A stretch of 5,160 nucleotides of DNA, taken from NCBI GenBank assembly GCA_045595745.1, contig JAZOBB010000134.1, forward strand, positions 1 through 5,160, written 5' to 3'. Shown here in pieces: positions 5,078-5,160 of this stretch. A program made the position numbers and the translations under genes. The stretch's first letter is position 1. Each line of letters begins with the position of its first letter. The notes beneath the pieces are model-generated. The model saw nothing but the letters and a program-made list of their open reading frames with translations, made no database searches and had not been told where the DNA came from. Origin of the DNA: RGIG1666 sp045595745 (GTDB lineage Bacteria > Bacillota > Clostridia > UBA1381 > UBA9506).

Positions 5078-5160
5078 ATGAAATATCCGTATACGATAGT
5101 TGACGCACATTGCGATACAGTGGGATATTTTTGGAATCCGGGAGCCGAACTACGCATAAA
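5078..5160 (+). CDS. Probable membrane dipeptidase (peptidase M19), 5' fragment
   Basis: Only the first 27 codons are in the window; the frame is open to the last base. The N-terminus contains IVDAHCDTVGYF, with the His11-x-Asp13 pair that in M19 (renal dipeptidase-like) enzymes binds the active-site zinc. Such enzymes hydrolyse dipeptides, often with D- or dehydro-residues at the second position. GGAGG (5066-5070) lies 7 bases before the ATG, and the gene begins 2 bases after the yraN stop, so it is probably co-transcribed and translationally coupled. Another TIM-barrel amidohydrolase cannot be excluded from so short a fragment. Confidence 0.72.
   Translation, partial: MKYPYTIVDAHCDTVGYFWNPGAELRI

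Overview
This 5.16 kb window looks like a chromosomal segment of a low-GC Gram-positive bacterium (Bacillota, most likely class Clostridia). The evidence is the A/T-rich spacers, strong AGGAGG-type ribosome binding sites, and the gene order rplS-lepB-rbgA-rnhB-yraN, which is a conserved Firmicutes block. I cannot name the genus.

Layout. (1) Positions 1-390 are the 3' half of lgt (prolipoprotein diacylglyceryl transferase) on the + strand. (2) Positions 391-712 are a gene-free spacer between convergent genes. It carries three composite palindromic repeats at 411-475, 501-561 and 589-677. Each is bounded by inverted GTAGGG/CCCTAC ends, and at least five of the six halves are compact hairpins with GTAG immediately at the foot. 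That is the architecture of REP/BIME elements mobilised by REP-associated Y1 transposases. Several stem base pairs differ between copies by compensatory changes. (3) Positions 713-1756 on the - strand are a membrane-anchored M23 (LytM-type) zinc peptidase. (4) Positions 1757-1972 are a divergent regulatory region with a near-consensus sigma-A promoter and a structured rplS leader, which can be drawn as a pseudoknot covering the Shine-Dalgarno site. (5) Positions 1973-5160 are a same-strand block: rplS (ribosomal protein L19), lepB (type I signal peptidase), rbgA/ylqF (50S assembly GTPase), rnhB (RNase HII), yraN (UPF0102 nuclease-fold protein) and the first 27 codons of a probable M19 membrane dipeptidase.

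How the genes work together. rplS and rbgA both serve the large ribosomal subunit. lepB and lgt serve protein export and lipoprotein maturation. rnhB and probably yraN act on nucleic acids. rbgA-rnhB-yraN-M19 are tightly packed (8-nt overlap, 1-nt overlap, 2-nt gap) and are probably one translationally coupled unit. The rplS-lepB spacer is crowded with hairpins, and a clear intrinsic terminator separates lepB from rbgA, so expression probably steps down after rplS and again after lepB.

The genes are ordinary housekeeping genes. The most unusual content is in the spacers: the GTAG-footed paired hairpins, the possible pseudoknot leader of rplS, and a 17-bp hairpin just ahead of the lepB ribosome binding site. 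No transposase, CRISPR array, tRNA or rRNA is visible.
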